Source: Aeromonas rivipollensis (GTDB taxonomy: Bacteria; Pseudomonadota; Gammaproteobacteria; Enterobacterales; Aeromonadaceae). Taken from it: a stretch of DNA of 64,000 bases. Under the pieces are notes generated by a model, which worked only from the letters and a program-made list of their open reading frames with translations, was not told the origin of the DNA and made no database searches. The position numbers were made by a program, and so were the translations under genes. Below, in pieces: positions 25,869 through 35,875 of the stretch. The stretch is taken from positions 62,001 to 126,000 of the forward strand of contig NZ_JAAILA010000003.1 of the NCBI RefSeq assembly GCF_010974825.1, read 5' to 3'. How positions within the stretch are numbered: the first letter of the stretch is position 1; each line of letters starts with the position of its first letter.

Positions 25869-25900
25869 GCAAGACCTCAATGTGAGCTAGGCTTGGCGGC

Positions 25901-25934
25901 ATTATATGGCGGTTGCATGACAGTTTTGTTACAT
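25901..25934 (-). promoter_or_regulatory. Pho-box promoter of the pst operon
   Basis: On the minus strand three half-sites with exact 11-bp spacing read ATGTAAC, CTGTCAT and CCGCCAT (plus-strand 25928, 25917, 25906), the middle one a perfect PhoB half-site. A perfect TATAAT -10 (25901-25906) follows directly. The predicted transcript starts about 25 nt before pstC. Confidence 0.75.
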
Positions 25935-26045
25935 CAGGAGCCTCTGTGAAGAGGTTATTTCAGGGGGGATACAGGCAGGAGGATGAGGGCAAGCAGCAGT
26001 GCCAACCCTCTGTTTTATATGAGGATGTGTGAAGAAATTCAGAGC

Positions 26046-26065
26046 GGGGGCAAGATGATGCCCCC
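26046..26065 (-). terminator. Hairpin after tadA
   Basis: GGGGGC (26046-26051) pairs with GCCCCC (26060-26065). On the minus strand a moderately T-rich stretch follows. It separates tadA from the pst operon. Confidence 0.45.
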
Positions 26066-26073
26066 CGTCCGCC

Positions 26074-26801
<728 letters not shown>

Positions 26802-26968
26802 TTATCTGTATTCATCATCAATGACGGCCCTGTCCGCTCGGCCCGGATACAGGGCCACCGGCACCGGGCGAGGTGGGCGGCGATTATGCCAAAACTACCG
26901 CCAAGGCCCAAGTTGCATCTTGGTTGAGCAATAAAGAAGCAATCGGCATCTCCCTGATAAAAAAGGAG

Positions 26969-26997
26969 TTGCACCCTTAGGATCATCCTATTAGACT
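26969..26997 (+). promoter_or_regulatory. Promoter of tRNA-Pro
   Basis: TTGCAC (26969-26974), 17 bp, TAGACT (26992-26997). The predicted start lies about 22 nt before the mature tRNA. Confidence 0.5.
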
Positions 26998-27025
26998 CTT
27001 TTCCCGTCAGCCGAGCTGACTCCGT

Positions 27026-27102
27026 CGGTGTGTAGCGCAGCCAGGTAGCGCATCTGCATGGGGTGTAGAGGGTCGGAGGTTCGAATCCTCTCACACCGAC
27101 CA
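27026..27102 (+). tRNA. tRNA-Pro(GGG)
   Basis: The 77-nt gene folds as a complete cloverleaf. The acceptor is CGGTGTG/CACACCG, the D arm GCGC..GCGC, the anticodon stem TCTGC/GTAGA with loop ATGGGGT (anticodon GGG), and the T arm GGAGG TTCGAAT CCTCT with a final mismatch. Discriminator A is followed by an encoded CCA. The sequence is close to E. coli proL. Confidence 0.96.
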
Positions 27103-27113
27103 TTTTCCCCGAG

Positions 27114-27147
27114 AAATAGCCCAGTCAAACGACTGGGCTATTTTTTT
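27114..27147 (+). terminator. tRNA-Pro terminator
   Basis: AAATAGCCCAGTC and GACTGGGCTATTT form a 13-bp stem, followed by a run of T. Confidence 0.9.
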
Positions 27148-27242
27148 ACCTGTTTTCTGCCCATCCCCTGCACGCCCTTTTCTTATCTCTCCCCTGTGTC
27201 TTGCACAGAGGCCGTGCCGGCATAAATTTTATACAGAACCAC

Positions 27243-27271
27243 TTGAAGCTTTCATAAAGTCCCGCTAGGAT
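27243..27271 (+). promoter_or_regulatory. Sigma-70 promoter before a small ORF
   Basis: TTGAAG (27243-27248), exactly 17 bp, TAGGAT (27266-27271). Transcription would start near 27278 and produce an 84-nt leader. GCTTGC (27335-27340) can pair with GCAAGC (27352-27357), leaving the TTGAGG of the next ORF in the loop. Confidence 0.5.
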
Positions 27272-27361
27272 ACGCAACTTTTCCGCCGGCCATCAGACAG
27301 GGAGGTGGCGTCAGGGTGAGGGAATCACCAACCGGCTTGCAATCCATTGAGGCAAGCACCC

Positions 27362-27502
27362 ATGAATCAAGCAGTCGACACACAGCCCGATCAACCCCTT
27401 CTCTCCTCACCCCATTCCGATCCCGAATCCACCGACACCGGCCTCGGCGGTACAGTGCATCTGGACGTGATCGATCTCGCCGCGCCGGATGATGACTACT
27501 GA
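27362..27502 (+). CDS. Candidate 46-residue acidic protein, unknown
   Basis: Begins MNQAVDTQPDQPLLSS and ends DLAAPDDDY; strongly acidic, no Cys, no membrane segment. TTGAGG lies 9 bp before the ATG. Codon use is rich in C/G at third positions like the neighbouring genes, and a good promoter lies upstream. No family is recognised. It could be a true small protein or the open part of a small RNA. Confidence 0.4.
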   Translation: MNQAVDTQPDQPLLSSPHSDPESTDTGLGGTVHLDVIDLAAPDDDY

Positions 27503-27584
27503 GGCGGATCTGGCCCAGTCCCTCTCCAACCCTGAGGACGAAAGGCCAGTTTTGCTGTCCGGCACCCCGTCCCGACCCGGCTAA
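27489..27584 (+). CDS. Candidate 31-residue ORF overlapping the previous one
   Basis: ATG 27489 lies inside the last codons of the preceding ORF (ATGATGACTACTGA) and reads MMTTEADLAQSLSNPEDE onward to a TAA at 27582. The overlap would allow coupling. A weak hairpin (CGGCTAAAAAGCCG) covers the stop. Low confidence. Confidence 0.2.
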   Translation: MMTTEADLAQSLSNPEDERPVLLSGTPSRPG

Positions 27585-28205
27585 AAAGCCGTCAACGAAA
27601 ATAACCATAAAATGCTGATAAACATCCAGGGATTGGTGTTATTCACTACTCCGTTCCCCGTCATCTCCCTCTCCCCTGCTCCAGCCCCTTGATACAAACC
27701 TACGTTATTGCTCGTCATTTCCACCACACGCTCTGCGCTACCCCCGCTTCGCAAGATTTGACCATTTGGTTTTAAACAGCAGTTCACCTGTCAATGGCTT
27801 CACATGCCAGATGCCGACTGTGTTGGCAGCAGGCATTTCATACAGCTGTTTTCGCAAAGCCTGGAGTAAGGTCGGGATTTGTTTTTGCATTGGTAATTTT
27901 ATTACGTAATTAATTACATTTTTGATGTGCCGCACCTGGCTCTTTCATTCCCCCTGACGGCCTCGCCAGTCGAGAGCATAACCATCTGCGTAGAGCTTTT
28001 ATGCTAATCACATAAACACTTTAAAAACATCAACTTAAATACCAACCAAAAACACCTGTTTTAAAAATCAAGTTGACGAACCAAGCATTATTTTGCACCT
28101 TATGAGTCGTGTTACCCCGCTGTTACGGGGAGTTTAAGAGAAACGGATATAGACGTTAGTCGTAGTTAGTAAGTTCAAAATGTAACTTTCAAAGGAGTGA
28201 AACCT
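27585..28205 (+). other. A+T-richer stretch without a confident gene, upstream of aceB
   Basis: Base composition falls clearly below the surroundings, with homopolymer-rich segments such as TTTTATTACGTAATTAATTACATTTTT near 27895 (quoted in part). A minus-strand frame at 27738-27890 begins MQKQIPTLLQALRKQL and ends WSNLAKRG; it has no ribosome binding site and no recognised family. A small hairpin, CCCCG/CGGGG, lies at 28113-28128. The last 100 bp probably hold the aceB promoter, but no hexamer pair is convincing. Confidence 0.4.
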
Positions 28206-29813
28206 ATGTCGGCACCGGCCCAGACCATCAGCAGCACCCGTCTGCGCATCCAAGGCGAGATGCTTCCCGATTACGCGCAGATCCTGACGCCGGATGCGGT
28301 GGCCCTGGTGTCCGAACTGGTGGAACGCTTCGCTCCTCAGCGCAATGAACTGCTGAAACAACGGGTGGCTCGCCAGGCCCGCATCGATGGCGGCGAGTTG
28401 CCGGACTTCCTGCCCGAAACCGCCCACATCCGTGAAGGCAGCTGGACAGTGCGCGGCATTCCCGCCGATCTGCAGGACCGCCGTGTGGAGATCACCGGAC
28501 CGGTCGAGCGCAAGATGGTCATCAACGCCCTCAACGCCAACGTAAAAGTGTTTATGGCGGACTTCGAGGATTCACTGGCCCCCGCCTGGAACAAGGTGAT
28601 CGAGGGTCAGATCAACCTGCGCGATGCGGTCAACGGCACCGTCTCTTACACCAGTCCTGAAGGCAAGGCTTACACCCTCAATCCCGATCCCGCAGTGCTT
28701 ATCTGCCGGGTACGCGGCCTGCACCTGCCGGAAAAACACGTCACCTTCGATGGCGACGCCATCCCTGGCGGCCTGTTCGACTTCGCCCTCTACTTCCTGC
28801 ACAACCACAAGGCGCTGCTGGCCAAGGGCTCGGGCCCCTACTTCTACCTGCCCAAGCTGCAGAGCAATCTGGAAGGACGCTGGTGGAGCGAGGTGTTCGC
28901 CTGGACCGAAGACAAGTTCGGCCTGCCCCGCGGCACCATCAAGGCCACGGTCCTCATCGAGACCCTGCCTGCGGTGTTCGAGATGGACGAGCTGCTCTAT
29001 CAGATGAAGGATCACATCGTCGCCCTCAACTGCGGCCGCTGGGATTATATCTTCAGCTACATCAAGACCTTGAAGAACCACCCCGATCGCGTCCTGCCGG
29101 ACCGCCAGGTGGTGACCATGGACAAGCCTTTCTTGAGTGCCTACTCACGGCTGCTGATCAAGACCTGCCACAAGCGCGGCGCCCTGGCCATGGGCGGCAT
29201 GGCCGCCTTCATTCCGGCCAAGGATCCGGCAGTGAACGCCGAGGTCTTTGCCAAGGTGAAAGCGGACAAGGAGCGTGAAGCCAACAACGGCCACGACGGC
29301 ACCTGGGTCGCCCACCCCGGCCTCGCCGATACCGCCATGGGAGTGTTCAACGCGAGCATCCCGGCAGGCGCCAAGAACCAGATAGGCGTACTGCGCGAGC
29401 AGGATGCCCCCATCACTGCCGCCGAGCTGCTGGCCCCCTGCGAGGGTGAACGCACCGAGGCGGGCATGCGCACCAACATCCGGGTCGCCCTGCAATATCT
29501 GGAGGCCTGGATCAACGGCAACGGCTGCGTGCCCATCTACGGCCTGATGGAAGATGCTGCCACCGCCGAGATCTCCCGCACCTCCATCTGGCAGTGGATC
29601 CGCCACGGCAAGAGCCTCTCGAACGGCCAGGTGGTGACCAAGGCGCTGTTCCGCCAGATGCTGGCCGAGGAGCAGCAGGTGGTCAAAGCCGAGCTGGGCG
29701 AGACCCGCTGGCAGTCAGGCCGCTTTGCCGAGGCGAGCGAGCTGATGGAGCAGATCACCTGCGCCGACACCCTGATCGATTTTCTGACGCTGCCCGGTTA
29801 CGAGCGGCTCTGA
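28206..29813 (+). CDS. aceB: Malate synthase A
   Basis: Condenses glyoxylate with acetyl-CoA to malate in the glyoxylate bypass, allowing growth on acetate and fatty acids. The product has 535 residues (E. coli AceB 533). ATG 28206 lies 8 bp after AAAGGAG. Conserved parts include VFMADFEDSLAPAW near residue 118, the glyoxylate/Mg2+ site region ATVLIETLPAVFEMDE, GRWDYIFSYIK, and LEAWINGNGCVPIYGLMEDAATAEISR near 440. It is co-transcribed with aceA 72 bp downstream. Confidence 0.97.
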   Translation: MSAPAQTISSTRLRIQGEMLPDYAQILTPDAVALVSELVERFAPQRNELLKQRVARQARIDGGELPDFLPETAHIREGSWTVRGIPADLQDRRVEITGPVERKMVINALNANVKVFMADFEDSLAPAWNKVIEGQINLRDAVNGTVSYTSPEGKAYTLNPDPAVLICRVRGLHLPEKHVTFDGDAIPGGLFDFALYFLHNHKALLAKGSGPYFYLPKLQSNLEGRWWSEVFAWTEDKFGLPRGTIKATVLIETLPAVFEMDELLYQMKDHIVALNCGRWDYIFSYIKTLKNHPDRVLPDRQVVTMDKPFLSAYSRLLIKTCHKRGALAMGGMAAFIPAKDPAVNAEVFAKVKADKEREANNGHDGTWVAHPGLADTAMGVFNASIPAGAKNQIGVLREQDAPITAAELLAPCEGERTEAGMRTNIRVALQYLEAWINGNGCVPIYGLMEDAATAEISRTSIWQWIRHGKSLSNGQVVTKALFRQMLAEEQQVVKAELGETRWQSGRFAEASELMEQITCADTLIDFLTLPGYERL

Positions 29814-29885
29814 ATCCGGGCCCCGGAAGGGACTCGTCCATAACAAATCAATGGAAACGTGAAATCAATGAAAGAGGGAACTGAT

Positions 29886-31199
29886 ATGGCACTGACCCGT
29901 GAGCAACAGATCCAGGCTATCGAGAAAGACTGGGCAGAAAACCCCCGCTGGAAAGGGATCAAACGCGGCTACAGCGCCGAAGACGTGGTGAACCTGCGTG
30001 GCAGCCTGCAGCCGGCACACACCCTGGCCCAGCGCGGTGCCGACAAGCTGTGGGAGCTGATCCACGGCGGCGCCAAGAAGGGTTACGTCAACTGCCTCGG
30101 CGCCCTGACCGGCGGCCAGGCGGTGCAGCAGGCCAAGGCGGGCATAGAGGCCATCTACCTCTCCGGCTGGCAGGTGGCGGCGGACAACAACTTGTCCTCC
30201 ACCATGTACCCGGATCAGTCTCTCTACCCGGCCAACTCTGTCCCGTCCGTGGTGGAGCGCATCAACAACTCCTTCGCCCGTGCCGACCAGATCCAGTGGG
30301 CCAACAAGGTGGGCCCGCAGGATGCCGGCTTCATCGACTACTTCCTGCCGATAGTAGCGGACGCCGAAGCCGGTTTCGGCGGCGTGCTGAACGCCTTCGA
30401 GCTGATGAAAGGCATGATTGAAGCGGGCGCCGCCGGCGTGCACTTCGAAGATCAGCTGGCCTCGGTCAAGAAGTGCGGTCACATGGGTGGCAAGGTGCTG
30501 GTGCCGAGCCAGGAAGCGGTGCAAAAACTGATCGCCGCCCGTCTGGCCGCCGACGTCTGTGGCACCACCACCCTGGTGATCGCCCGTACCGACGCCAACG
30601 CCGCCGACCTGCTGACCACGGACGCCGATCCCTACGATGCAGGCTTCCTGACCGGGGAGCGTACCGCCGAGGGCTTCTACAAGGTGCAGGCCGGTATCGA
30701 GCAGGCCATCTCCCGCGGCCTGGCCTATGCCCCTTACGCCGACATGGTGTGGTGTGAAACCGCCAAGCCGGACTTGGACGAGGCACGTCAGTTTGCCGAA
30801 GCCATCAAGGCCCAGTACCCGGACAAGATCCTGGCCTACAACTGCTCCCCCAGCTTCAACTGGAAGAAGAACCTGGACGATGCCACCATAGCCCGCTTCC
30901 AGCAGGAGCTGTCCGACATGGGTTACAAGTACCAGTTCATCACCCTCGCGGGCATCCACAACATGTGGTTCCACATGTACGAGCTGGCCTACCAGTACGC
31001 CCGTGGCGAAGGGATGAAGCACTACGTCGAGATGGTGCAGCAGCCGGAATTTGCCGCCGCCGAGCGTGGCTACACCTTCGTGGCACACCAGCAGGAAGTC
31101 GGTACCGGTTACTTCGACAAGGTGACCACCGTCATTCAGGGCGGGCAATCCTCGGTGACCGCTTTAACGGGTTCCACCGAAGAAGACCAGTTCCACTGA
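29886..31199 (+). CDS. aceA: Isocitrate lyase
   Basis: Splits isocitrate into glyoxylate and succinate, the first step of the glyoxylate bypass. The 437-residue product (E. coli AceA 434) starts at ATG 29886 after GAGGG; an in-frame GTG at 29859 is less likely. The catalytic [13 protein letters not shown] motif is near residue 195. Substrate and Mg2+ residues are seen in [20 protein letters not shown] and YNCSPSFNW. An intrinsic terminator follows, so no aceK (isocitrate dehydrogenase kinase/phosphatase) is in this operon. Confidence 0.97.
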   Translation: MALTREQQIQAIEKDWAENPRWKGIKRGYSAEDVVNLRGSLQPAHTLAQRGADKLWELIHGGAKKGYVNCLGALTGGQAVQQAKAGIEAIYLSGWQVAADNNLSSTMYPDQSLYPANSVPSVVERINNSFARADQIQWANKVGPQDAGFIDYFLPIVADAEAGFGGVLNAFELMKGMIEAGAAGVHFEDQLASVKKCGHMGGKVLVPSQEAVQKLIAARLAADVCGTTTLVIARTDANAADLLTTDADPYDAGFLTGERTAEGFYKVQAGIEQAISRGLAYAPYADMVWCETAKPDLDEARQFAEAIKAQYPDKILAYNCSPSFNWKKNLDDATIARFQQELSDMGYKYQFITLAGIHNMWFHMYELAYQYARGEGMKHYVEMVQQPEFAAAERGYTFVAHQQEVGTGYFDKVTTVIQGGQSSVTALTGSTEEDQFH

Positions 31200-31217
31200 T
31201 AGACATTGAGATAGCAA

Positions 31218-31248
31218 AACCCCGGCCTGATGCCGGGGTTTCTTTTTG
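31218..31248 (+). terminator. aceBA terminator
   Basis: AACCCCGGC (31218-31226) pairs with GCCGGGGTT (31232-31240), followed by TCTTTTT. Confidence 0.9.
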
Positions 31249-31292
31249 CTCGCCACTCAAGGATGTGGCGCAGACAGGCAATCACCATTGTC

Positions 31293-31994
31293 TCAGAGTT
31301 CGAGGATCTCTTTGACAAAGGGGATGGTGAGCTTGCGCTTGGCGCGAAAGGAGGCGTTGTCGAGCTGATTGAGGGTGGTGAGCAGGGTGCGCATGTCGCG
31401 GGACAAGCGGTTGAGCAGGAAGCGGCCCACGTCTATGGGCAGTTTGAAGCCCCGCAGCTCGGCACGCAGCTGCAGGGCACTGAGCTTGCCTTCGTCATCG
31501 AGCTCGTCGAGATGGAAACTCACTCCCCAGTCGAGGCGAGAGGCGAGATCCGGCAGTTGCAGCCCCAGCTTGCGCGGCGCGCTGCAGCCGGTGACCACCA
31601 GGGTCCCCTCCCCCTTCTCCCGCCAGCGATTGTAAAAATCGAACAGGGCCCGCTCCCAGAGCCCATTGCCGGCGATGGCTTCCAGGCTGTCGAGACAGAC
31701 CAGGGGCAGACTTTCGAGGGCGTCGAGCATGCTGGGATCCAGCTGTTCGAACTGATCCAGGGAGAGATAGGCGGCGGCAGCGTCGCGGGCATTGACCTCG
31801 GCGCAGGTGGCGTGCAGCAGGTGGGAGCGTCCGGAGCCCTTGGCTCCCCAGAAATAGAGGAAAGGAGCGCCCTGACCGATGGCCGCATTCTTGAGGGCGG
31901 TGATCAGATGGGCGTTGTTGCCGGGATAGAAACTGACGAAGGTTTCATCATCCGGTAATTGTACGGCTAAAGACAGTTGGGCCGGTTGCTTCAC
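31293..31994 (-). CDS. hda: DnaA regulatory inactivator Hda
   Basis: AAA+ protein that, bound to the DNA clamp, stimulates ATP hydrolysis by DnaA and so prevents re-initiation. The start was placed at GTG 31994, giving MKQPAQLSLAVQLPDDETF and 233 residues, the same as E. coli; the in-frame upstream codons to 32036 are not conserved. The N-terminal QLSL is the clamp-binding motif. The Walker A-like motif is GAKGSGRS with the Arg usual for Hda, and Walker B is LVCLDSLE. Arg finger region: FLLNRLSRDMRTL. Confidence 0.93.
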   Translation of the reverse strand: MKQPAQLSLAVQLPDDETFVSFYPGNNAHLITALKNAAIGQGAPFLYFWGAKGSGRSHLLHATCAEVNARDAAAAYLSLDQFEQLDPSMLDALESLPLVCLDSLEAIAGNGLWERALFDFYNRWREKGEGTLVVTGCSAPRKLGLQLPDLASRLDWGVSFHLDELDDEGKLSALQLRAELRGFKLPIDVGRFLLNRLSRDMRTLLTTLNQLDNASFRAKRKLTIPFVKEILEL

Positions 31995-32054
31995 TCGTTG
32001 GGCTTTGACTGTGATATTTGCGGGCAAGTGTATCACCAGAGCGGCAGATAGAGA

Positions 32055-32078
32055 ACCGCCCGGGTCATGCCGGGCGGT
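32055..32078 (-). terminator. Hairpin between the DUF2066 gene and hda
   Basis: ACCGCCCGG (32055-32063) pairs with CCGGGCGGT (32070-32078). On the minus strand no T run follows, so termination is likely partial. Confidence 0.5.
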
Positions 32079-32096
32079 CTGGAACTTCCCCTGGGA

Positions 32097-33125
32097 TCAG
32101 GGCTGCGACCATTGGTAACGCAGACCGCTCTCATTGTCTTCGATCTGGTGCAGGCGGCTCTCCAGTTGCAGACCCCTTACCAGCTCGGCCTTGTCCCCCT
32201 GCAGCGACAGGTTGAAGGTGACCTTGTCCCCCTCCAGCTTGCCGATCGCCACCTTGGTGACGCTCGCCATGCCCTGCAACATCTTCTGTATCTGGATCAT
32301 GCCGTCGATGCCGGACAACCCTTCCACCACCAGGGTCTGGCTGGAGACGACCCCGGACAGGCGAGTGCCGTACTGCTGTACCAGCCAGCCCGCCAGCGCA
32401 TCGGCCATGCCCTGCGCCACCTCGGCCTGGGTACCTGAGCCGGCCCCCTTGGTCAGCTCGGTCAGCTCTGCGCCGCCCGAAGCCCCCGGCTTGGCGCCAT
32501 AGAGCCCCCAGTCGATGCTCCACTTCTCCCCTTCCGGCGTCAGCTTGCCCAGCACCACCATCTCGGCGCCATAGCGCTCGCTCGCCTTGAGGATGGGGTC
32601 GGCGAAACGACCCCAGACATCGGTGGCGCTGACCGCCATGTTGTCATCGAGATCCATCAGCGGGATGCTGACCGGCAACCCCATGGCCTGGGCCTGACCG
32701 CGCAGGGCGGCGGACCAGCCGTCGCTGGACTGATCCGGCAGAATGCGGCGCTCCCCTTCATCTATTACCAGCCAGATCGCCATTTGCGGGCGGACGGGCC
32801 CGAGCAGGGGGAACTTGCTCTGGCCTACCAGGGCATTGACCTTGGCCACGTTGAAATCGGCCTTGAGAAACTTGACCGGCCCCACATCCTGATAGCCGTA
32901 GTGCTGCACATAGTCACCGGGAGTCGCCAGCGCCTTGACCACCTCGGGCTGGGTGAGGATGTCGCGCCTGCCGGTCACCTTGACGAGCACCTCCCCCAGT
33001 GCCTGGGACTGGGAGGCTGTCATGTCGCCGCTGGTAGGCGCCCTGCCCTGGTAGAGGTCGGTCACCTGGGCAGCCGACACCATGAGTGGCAGACAGCAGA
33101 GGAGAGTCGCTAAGCGTTTCAGCAT
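32097..33125 (-). CDS. DUF2066 family exported protein
   Basis: Product of 342 residues with a signal peptide (MLKRLATLLCCLPLMVSA). The conserved early block TASQSQALGEVLVKVTGRRD is typical of DUF2066 proteins, which are found between purM and hda in many Vibrio, Shewanella and Aeromonas genomes. Position next to hda and purM here agrees. The function is not known. A hairpin separates it from hda, which it probably precedes in one transcript. Confidence 0.82.
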   Translation of the reverse strand: MLKRLATLLCCLPLMVSAAQVTDLYQGRAPTSGDMTASQSQALGEVLVKVTGRRDILTQPEVVKALATPGDYVQHYGYQDVGPVKFLKADFNVAKVNALVGQSKFPLLGPVRPQMAIWLVIDEGERRILPDQSSDGWSAALRGQAQAMGLPVSIPLMDLDDNMAVSATDVWGRFADPILKASERYGAEMVVLGKLTPEGEKWSIDWGLYGAKPGASGGAELTELTKGAGSGTQAEVAQGMADALAGWLVQQYGTRLSGVVSSQTLVVEGLSGIDGMIQIQKMLQGMASVTKVAIGKLEGDKVTFNLSLQGDKAELVRGLQLESRLHQIEDNESGLRYQWSQP

Positions 33126-33270
33126 AAAGAAGATTCTCGAAATGGGGGATGCTGCTTATGGTAGCGGCAAGGCGCGCATGGCAGCAAGCAGGAGGGCGGG
33201 ATAAACGACGAAGCCGGCAAGGGGCCGGCTCCGTTTGCGCCCAGAGAGAGAGCGGCTATGACGTCAGGGG

Positions 33271-33897
33271 TTACTTGGTGCCGAAGATCTTGTCACCGGC
33301 ATCCCCCAGACCCGGGACTATGTAGCCCTTCTCGTTCAGCCCCTGGTCGATGGAGGCGCAGAACAGCTCCACGTCGGGGTGAGCGGCTTCCAGCGCCTTG
33401 ATCCCTTCCGGGGCGGCAACCAGCACCAGCACCTTGATGGACTGGCAGCCCTTCTTCTTCAGCAGATCTATGGTGGCTATCATGGAGCCGCCGGTGGCCA
33501 GCATGGGGTCTATGACCAGGGCCAGACGCTCTTCGATGTTGCTGACGATCTTCTCGAAATAGGGAACCGGCTGCAGGGTCTCTTCATCTCGGTAGATGCC
33601 GACCACGCTGACACGGGCACTCGGCATGTGCTCGAGCACGCCATCCATCATGCCAAGACCGGCGCGCAGTATGGGCACGACTGTGACCTTCTTGCCCTTG
33701 ATCTGGTCAACTTCCACTGGCCCGTTCCAACCATCGATGGTAACTTTCTCGGTTTCGAAGTCAGAGGTCGCTTCATAGGTCAACAGACTGCCCACTTCCT
33801 TGGCCAGTTCACGGAAACGCTTGGTGCTGATGTCGCCTTCGCGCATCAGGCCGATCTTGTGCTTGACCAGGGGGTGTTTGACTTCAACGACTTTCAT
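33271..33897 (-). CDS. upp: Uracil phosphoribosyltransferase
   Basis: Salvages uracil to UMP using PRPP. The 208-residue product, identical in length to E. coli Upp, starts at ATG 33897 after GAGGAG. It shows the PRPP-binding loop [17 protein letters not shown] near residue 128 and the uracil-binding C terminus [17 protein letters not shown]. It is divergent from purM. A -10-like TATGAT on the minus strand at 33934-33939 probably belongs to its promoter. Nothing recognisable lies in 33126-33270. Confidence 0.97.
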
Positions 33898-33980
33898 TAT
33901 TATCTCCTCGAACCGGCGCCAAAAAATCGCGGAATCATACAACAAAAGCCACGGCTTGTAGAGCTTTTCCACGTAAAAAC

Positions 33981-34025
33981 GCGCAAACGATTTTCTTTCT
34001 GCTTTTACCCGCCCACTGGTAGAAT
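33981..34025 (+). promoter_or_regulatory. purM promoter with PurR-like operator
   Basis: GCGCAAACGATTTTCT (33981-33996) resembles the PurR site (consensus ACGCAAACGTTTTCGT) with one extra base in the centre. It abuts a weak -35 (TTCTGC, 33997-34002); a -10 TAGAAT (34020-34025) follows at 17 bp. Purine repression of purMN is usual in gammaproteobacteria. Confidence 0.5.
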
Positions 34026-34072
34026 ACGCCCCGAATTTTACCCTCCACTTCTCTATATGACGGGGAATACGC

Positions 34073-35110
34073 GTGACTGACAAAACCTCACTGAGCTACA
34101 AGGATGCTGGCGTAGATATCGATGCCGGCAATGCACTGGTTGAACGTATCAAGGGCGTGTCAAAGCGCACTCGTCGTCCTGAAGTCCTTGGTGGTCTTGG
34201 CGGCTTTGGGGCCCTGTGTCAAATCCCTGCTGGCTACAAGGAGCCGGTACTGGTATCCGGTACCGACGGTGTGGGCACCAAGCTGCGTCTGGCCATCGAC
34301 CTGAAGAAGCACGACACTGTGGGCATCGATCTGGTGGCCATGTGCGTCAATGACCTCATCGTGCAAGGCGCCGAACCCCTGTTCTTCCTCGACTACTATG
34401 CCACCGGCAAGCTGGATGTGGACACCGCCGCCGCCGTGGTCACCGGCATAGGTGCAGGCTGCGAGCAGTCCGGTTGCGCCCTGGTGGGCGGCGAGACCGC
34501 CGAGATGCCAGGCATGTATGAAGGGGAAGACTACGACATCGCCGGTTTCTGTGTCGGTGTGGTGGAGAAGAGCGAGATCATCGACGGCAGCAAGGTCGGC
34601 GAAGGGGATGCCCTGATCGCCCTGGCCGCGAGCGGCCCCCACTCCAACGGTTTCTCCCTGGTGCGCAAGATCCTGGAGGTCTCCCAGGCCGACGTGCATC
34701 AGCCGCTGGGTGAGACCACCCTGGCCAACGCCCTGCTGGAGCCGACCCGCATCTACGTCAAACCGGTACTCAAGCTCATCAAGGAGTGCGAGATCCACGC
34801 CCTGTCCCACATCACAGGTGGCGGCTTCTGGGAGAACATCCCCCGCGTGCTGCCCGCCAATACCCAGGCGGTCATCGACGAGCAGAGCTGGCAGTGGCCG
34901 GCGGTGTTCAGCTGGCTGCAGCAGGCCGGCAACGTCACCCGTCACGAGATGTACCGCACCTTCAACTGCGGCGTCGGCATGATCATCGCCCTGCCGGCGG
35001 ATCAGCTGGACAAGGCGCTGGCCCTGCTCAAGGTCGAAGGCGAGAACGCCTGGCACATAGGCCATATCGCCAAGGCGGCCGATGGCGAAGAACAAGTCAT
35101 CATAAAATGA
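34073..35110 (+). CDS. purM: Phosphoribosylformylglycinamidine cyclo-ligase (AIR synthetase)
   Basis: Fifth step of purine synthesis: closes FGAM to AIR with ATP. The product has 345 residues, the same as E. coli PurM, from GTG 34073 after GGGGA. Conserved features: [25 protein letters not shown] near residue 62, [11 protein letters not shown] near 140, [13 protein letters not shown], and [16 protein letters not shown] near 245. Its stop overlaps the purN start (ATGA), so the two are coupled. Confidence 0.97.
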
Positions 35111-35757
35111 CCTCCCCTATGAAACGGATCCTGGTGCTGATCTCCGGCAACGGCAGCAACCTGCAGACCCTTCTCGACCACTGCGCCAGCGGCAAGATTG
35201 CCGGTGATGTGGTCGGCGTCATCAGCAACAGGGCCGATGCCTATGGGCTGGTACGCGCCAGGGAAGCCGGGGTGGACACCGCCATCCTGGCCCAGCAGCA
35301 GTTTGCCAGCCGGGCCGAGTATGACGCCGCCCTGCTGGCGCTGATGGCGGACTATCAGCCGGATCTGGTGGTGCTGGCCGGCTTTATGCGGATCCTGAGT
35401 GCCGATCTGGTGCGTCACTTCGCGGGAAGGATGATCAACATCCACCCCTCGTTGCTGCCGAAATACCAGGGCCTGCACACCCACCAGCGCGCCATCGAGG
35501 CGGGGGACAGCGAGCACGGTGCCAGCGTCCACTTCGTGACCGAAGAGCTGGACGGTGGCCCGGTGATCCTGCAGGCTCGCGTCCCCATCTTCGAAGGTGA
35601 CAGTGCCGACGAGGTGGCGGCCCGGGTCCAGGCCCAGGAGCACAGCATCTACCCCCTGGTGGTGCAGTGGTTCTGCGAGGGACGCCTCAAGATGCAGGAG
35701 GGCGCCGCCCTCTTGGATGGCGCCGAACTCGGCCCCGCGGGCTATGCCAGCGAGTAA
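35107..35757 (+). CDS. purN: Phosphoribosylglycinamide formyltransferase (GAR transformylase 1)
   Basis: Third step of purine synthesis: transfers a formyl group from 10-formyl-THF to GAR. It has 216 residues from ATG 35107, which overlaps purM; ATG 35119 would give 212, as in E. coli. [18 protein letters not shown] binds GAR. The catalytic region [18 protein letters not shown] has the Asn and His, and the catalytic Asp lies in [11 protein letters not shown]. Terminator follows. Confidence 0.96.
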   Translation: MTSPMKRILVLISGNGSNLQTLLDHCASGKIAGDVVGVISNRADAYGLVRAREAGVDTAILAQQQFASRAEYDAALLALMADYQPDLVVLAGFMRILSADLVRHFAGRMINIHPSLLPKYQGLHTHQRAIEAGDSEHGASVHFVTEELDGGPVILQARVPIFEGDSADEVAARVQAQEHSIYPLVVQWFCEGRLKMQEGAALLDGAELGPAGYASE

Positions 35758-35783
35758 CCGCTACTCGCTGCATGCAAAATGTA

Positions 35784-35815
35784 ACAAGGGAGGCTTAGGC
35801 CTCCCTTGTCATTTC
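35784..35815 (+). terminator. purMN terminator
   Basis: ACAAGGGAGGC (35784-35794) pairs with GCCTCCCTTGT (35799-35809), then CATTTCT. Confidence 0.75.
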
Positions 35816-35875
35816 TACATATCAACGCCATGACTGCAGTCATGTCCGATGACGCCGCCACGCGGCCAATCGAAC

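Noticed and set aside
27026-28205. Possible integrative element attached to tRNA-Pro
   Set aside because: No integrase gene and no repeated copy of the tRNA 3' end were seen in the A+T-rich segment.
33898-34083. N-terminal extension of upp to 34083
   Set aside because: The extension runs through the purM promoter and is not part of the 208-residue family; the GAGGAG site points to ATG 33897.
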